16,919 nt of DNA, taken from positions 1 through 16,919 of the forward strand of contig JACRDV010000095.1 in assembly GCA_024860865.1 (NCBI GenBank). Reading direction: 5' to 3'. The translations under genes and the position numbers were made by a program. Every line of letters starts with the position of its first letter. Positions within the stretch are counted from its first letter, which is position 1. The notes beneath the pieces were generated by a model. The model was not told the DNA's origin, did not search any database, and worked only from the letters and a program-made list of their open reading frames with translations. Shown here piece after piece: positions 14,715 to 16,919 of this stretch. The stretch is from Methanobacteriota archaeon (GTDB lineage: Archaea; JACRDV01).

Positions 14715-14873
14715 TCATGTAAAAATAGTTGATTCAATCGTAGCAAACATGCTGCCTGCACAAAATCGGCAGATATCCATAAATTGATCGAAACAATGTT
14801 CACAAACTGGCCTATAGCAGATTCTGCAAATAAAAATAGCCGAGAGATGTTTACATATTTGGCAGAGTACCAT
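14715..14873 (-). CDS. 52-residue zinc-finger protein with four CxxC pairs (B-box/RING-like)
   Basis: Four Cys-x-x-Cys pairs (C4/C7, C16/C19, C24/C27, C35/C38) with H26 fill most of the protein and could bind two zinc ions in a cross-brace or treble-clef manner, as in B-box/RING-like small archaeal zinc proteins. ATG 14873 has GAGGTGAAT directly upstream, a strong ribosome binding site; a longer TTG-started version from 14936 would overlap the PAC2 stop and has no such site. It follows the PAC2 gene by 59 bases on the same strand. Partners and role are unknown; protein- or nucleic-acid binding is a guess. Confidence 0.65.
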   Translation of the reverse strand: MVLCQICKHLSAIFICRICYRPVCEHCFDQFMDICRFCAGSMFATIESTIFT

Positions 14874-14932
14874 ATTCACCTCAAAAATAATATAACTTTC
14901 CTTGTATTTTGAAATCTCGAAAGGCTTAAGTT

Positions 14933-15658
14933 TCAAGCATAACCAGGTATTTTTTTGAGGGGCTCTTCTTTCTCTTCGACTTCTAATTCTGAAGTATTAA
15001 TGCTAATTTTAAGTATCTTGCTGAGCTTATCTAACAAAGTTTTTGTAGCAAGCGGATCTGGATGCTCCGGATTTTTAAAATTTGGGGCAGTCATTCCAAG
15101 CAAGCATATCCCTTTCATATCTTTTAACATGCTTAAGCCTAAAACAAGTCCTGAAAAACCATAGAATGGGCCTTCTTCTGATTTTTCAATTCCAAATTTT
15201 TTCATTTCTTCAACAATTTCGGGATTAGTTGCAACACATTGAACTCCTTTCCCACCTCGTGCATGCCCTCCAAGCACAATTATTTTTTTAACTCCAAATT
15301 TTTCTAAAAAATCTAAAACTTTAAGAGCTGTATCATATTGTCCATAAAAATCAGCTTGATAACCTTTAACAATTATTAGATTTTTTTTATGTGAATAAAA
15401 TTTGATTTTAGGTAGTTCTACTGCATCATTTTCTACTTTAGCGCCTGCTTCACCCGGTGTTCCAACATAAGAAGGACTAAAATAATAAACCACTGGAAAA
15501 TTAGGAGAATATAATTCAGCAAATAGTTCTGGTTTAAGATCTTTTATTAAATGGTCTATTGCTATTTTTCCAACTGACCTTAAACCAGGCGCTCCTAGTA
15601 TGGCTATAGGGTTCTTAAACTTTGGTTTCTTCCCAATGAATTCTATCCAAGCCTTCAT
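14933..15658 (-). CDS. PAC2-family protein (archaeal proteasome assembly chaperone homologue)
   Basis: A 241-residue PAC2-family protein. Seen: the N-terminal AILGAPGLRSVGKIAIDHLI, FAELYSPNFPVVYYF, a KNLIIVKGYQADFYGQYDTALKVLDFLEKFG region in parts, KKIIVLGGHARG, and the GFSGLVLGLSMLKDMKGICLLGMTA stretch in parts, followed by PDPLATKTLLDKLSKIL. These are the conserved blocks of archaeal PbaA/PbaB-like proteins, relatives of the eukaryotic proteasome chaperones; some bind the proteasome C-terminus through a C-terminal hydrophobic tail. Here the C-terminus reads KKIPGYA after an acidic linker, and Gly-Tyr-Ala is a little like the HbYX tail. ATG 15658 has GTGAGA upstream. Client and role unproven. 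Confidence 0.88.
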   Translation of the reverse strand: MKAWIEFIGKKPKFKNPIAILGAPGLRSVGKIAIDHLIKDLKPELFAELYSPNFPVVYYFSPSYVGTPGEAGAKVENDAVELPKIKFYSHKKNLIIVKGYQADFYGQYDTALKVLDFLEKFGVKKIIVLGGHARGGKGVQCVATNPEIVEEMKKFGIEKSEEGPFYGFSGLVLGLSMLKDMKGICLLGMTAPNFKNPEHPDPLATKTLLDKLSKILKISINTSELEVEEKEEPLKKIPGYA

Positions 15659-15808
15659 GGATTCTCACTTTAAATTTAATTATCGAGGTAATTCTATTTA
15701 AAAGAGTGTACAAATGCTCGAACAAAGTGCCTAGCTTAATGGAACAAGGAGATAAAATTAGAGGATAAAACAGTTTGAGGAGTTAAATTTTAATACTCTG
15801 ACTAAATT

Positions 15809-16300
15809 CTAAATTCCCTTGACGTAATCCTTCAATAGCTCAGAAACCATCTCTTCCTTCACACGCTTGTTCAAATATTTTTTGTCTATTATTTTCCAGT
15901 AGCCTCTTAGCAACAGAATAGCCTGTTCACAGTCAGATTGCGATTTCCAAAATTTGCATGCGCATAGCCTATCTACGAGGGCATCTTCGACTCCAATTAT
16001 TTTAATAGCATATTTCGTTCCGCTCAACTTTATTCGATTCACTTTTTTTCTAGTAGATAAATTACCAACTATATCAATGCAAACATCTTCACGAAAGAAT
16101 ACTCTTCCTTGTTTTTCAAATTTCATTTCTTCTAAAATTTTTGATAATACCTCCCTGTCACCTAGGATATCCATATCTAGGCTCTTGTAGGCTCCACCGG
16201 TATATAGTTCAACAGCAGAACCACCCACTAAAATCGGTTCTTTACCTTTTGGGCAGCGTGCTGTTATTTCGCCGAGGATTTCGAATTTGTTTCCTACCAA
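15809..16300 (-). CDS. Nucleotidyltransferase-fold protein (GGS...DxD; DUF6036-like)
   Basis: A 163-residue protein with the signature LVGGSAVELYTGGAYKSLDMDIL: G26-G27-S28, then D42 and D44, and a possible third acid D76 in VCIDIVG. This is the nucleotidyltransferase core seen in uncharacterised DUF6036-type and MenT/AbiEii-like proteins. The C-terminal half is helical and basic. The start is TTG 16300, with AAGGAGA placed seven bases upstream inside the end of the preceding gene; that gene overlaps it by 7 bases, so the two are coupled. Enzymatic role and target are inferred from fold and two-gene layout only. Confidence 0.72.
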   Translation of the reverse strand: MVGNKFEILGEITARCPKGKEPILVGGSAVELYTGGAYKSLDMDILGDREVLSKILEEMKFEKQGRVFFREDVCIDIVGNLSTRKKVNRIKLSGTKYAIKIIGVEDALVDRLCACKFWKSQSDCEQAILLLRGYWKIIDKKYLNKRVKEEMVSELLKDYVKGI

Positions 16301-16425
16301 ACCTTAATCTCCTTAATCTTACCTTTAACTATCTTAACGCCTTTTTTTATCCTCATTTCAACTATCCTAGCTATTGCCTCAAACTCATCTTTATCTCTAG
16401 GTCTTGTTCGAATCGTCTCAGTCAT
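16294..16425 (-). CDS. 43-residue protein preceding a nucleotidyltransferase (candidate antitoxin)
   Basis: A short basic protein, MTETIRTRPRDKDEFEAIARIV followed by a Lys-rich end, in short pieces here. An extension to 16497 is open, but AGGAGTGA directly precedes ATG 16425, so that start is preferred. The stop overlaps the nucleotidyltransferase TTG start by 7 bases. Size and coupling suggest a partner or antitoxin, but no family motif is visible. Confidence 0.55.
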   Translation of the reverse strand: MTETIRTRPRDKDEFEAIARIVEMRIKKGVKIVKGKIKEIKVW

Positions 16426-16543
16426 GAAATCACTCCTAAAAATGAGTTTTGATAGCTTAGACTTATTTAGACTTTGGTTTTTTGAGTTTCTTAACATAAG
16501 TTTTTAATTTTGGATTTGAAAATAGTAAAAGTGAGGCATAAAA

Positions 16544-16919
16544 TTGAGGACATATCCACGCTGTGTTACTCCTGGATTTACTCCATTTGACCCAGTGGAG
16601 CTAGCGAAAGAAACTGAGAAAATTGTTTGTGTAGGGAATAAACGCAAGTATACTAATTTCTATGCCACTGGCGTATATGTATTGTAAAAGTTTTTACATT
16701 GCAATATAGCGCGAACGGTGGTATAGCTACTGGATACGCGATAGGCTGCATGTTGCGCTGCGTATTTTGTTGGATTGATTTCTCTCGAGAATTTCCGGAG
16801 AAATATGGAAATTTTTACTCGCCAGAAGAAGCATTTAACAAACTAAAAGAAGCTGCTCATAAATATGGAGTTCGCAAACTTCGCATCTCAGGAGCCGAGC
16901 CAACTCTTTGCAAAGAACA
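16544..16919 (+). pseudogene. Radical SAM protein, interrupted by a 38-bp frame-breaking insertion; 3' end outside window
   Basis: From TTG 16544 (GTGAGG 8 bases upstream) one frame reads LRTYPRC, FTPFDPVELAKETEKIVC and NKRKYTNFYATGVY, then hits TAA at 16685. From 16717 a frame offset by two bases reads GGIATGYAIGCMLRCVFCW, then FSREFPEKYGNFYSPEEAFNK and ISGAEPT, open to the window end. The Cys-x3-Cys-x2-Cys in GCMLRCVFC is the radical SAM 4Fe-4S motif. In archaeal relatives as I recall them, a Tyr is followed directly by GGIAT, so removing 38 bases restores a normal protein. Either the gene is broken, or the RNA is processed, or the read is wrong. Product role unknown; the family includes many uncharacterised archaeal radical SAM enzymes. 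Confidence 0.65.
16679..16716 (+). other. 38-bp intron-like insertion inside the radical SAM gene
   Basis: The bases between the TAT codon ending at 16678 and the GGT codon starting at 16717 have no counterpart in the expected protein, and 38 is not a multiple of three. The segment carries an inverted repeat, TGTAAA (16683-16688) and TTTACA (16693-16698), around AGTT. Pairing of ATTG (16681-16684) with CAAT (16702-16705) is an alternative. The exact left and right borders are ambiguous by one base because both ends begin with G. I could not draw a strict bulge-helix-bulge at the junctions; the best version uses mostly G-U pairs. Confidence 0.45.

Noticed and set aside
15659-15808. 150-base gap searched for a gene, repeat or RNA.
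   Set aside because: Only AT-rich sequence and a TATA-like TTAAATTTA near the PAC2 start; nothing else is supported.
16141-16452. 103-codon plus-strand frame opposite the last nucleotidyltransferase pair.
   Set aside because: It covers the GGS-DxD gene and its small partner on the other strand and has no ribosome binding site or motif.
16679-16717. Strict 3-4-3 bulge-helix-bulge intron at the radical SAM junction.
   Set aside because: The best pairing I could draw for the central helix has one A-U and three G-U pairs with a poor outer helix, so a strict motif is not claimed.
1-16919. CRISPR array, insertion sequence or transposase.
   Set aside because: No regularly spaced repeats, terminal inverted repeats or transposase frame were seen, despite the Cas4-like remnant.

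Overview
The window reads as a piece of an AT-rich archaeal genome. Signs of an archaeon are the archaeal-type PheS and PheT, a homotetramer-type tRNA splicing endonuclease, a PAC2 proteasome-assembly-chaperone homologue, 6-phospho-3-hexuloisomerase, Shine-Dalgarno sites of the GGTGA/GAGGTG type beside an apparently leaderless TATA-box promoter, and frequent TTG starts. An uncultured lineage such as Bathyarchaeia or another TACK group is plausible, but the sequence alone does not settle it.

Region 1 (1-3729, + strand) is a tightly packed four-gene 2-oxoacid chain-elongation operon: a homocitrate/isopropylmalate synthase-family enzyme (5' end outside the window), the large and small subunits of an aconitase-family dehydratase, and an isocitrate/isopropylmalate dehydrogenase-family enzyme. 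Together they would condense a 2-oxoacid with acetyl-CoA, move the hydroxyl and oxidatively decarboxylate the product. The visible specificity residues lean towards tricarboxylate (homocitrate-type) substrates, so the lysine aminoadipate or coenzyme B route is at least as likely as leucine. A HIT-family protein and an LDH2/ComC-family dehydrogenase follow (3831-5377).

Region 2 (5485-about 6740) looks like an accessory scar: an intact MNT-HEPN (MntA-HepT type) toxin-antitoxin pair of visibly higher GC, a Cas4-like nuclease gene broken by a stop and two frameshifts, a short Cys-rich reading frame and a tRNA-like remnant.

Region 3 (6819-12397, - strand) is a translation cluster read endA, trpS, pheS, pheT, then hxlB. 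Region 4 (12483-13257, + strand) pairs a CooT-family small protein (Cys at position 2) with an HD-domain phosphohydrolase.

Region 5 (13354-16425) carries two further nucleotidyltransferase genes, each preceded by and overlapping a small charged-protein gene, so the window holds three NTase modules. Between them lie a membrane-anchored PepSY-like protein, a 52-aa four-CxxC zinc protein and a PAC2 protein. At the right edge a radical SAM gene starts, but a 38-bp frame-breaking insertion sits just before the segment that carries its cluster motif. That insertion is either decay or a small intron-like element, and is the most curious feature here.
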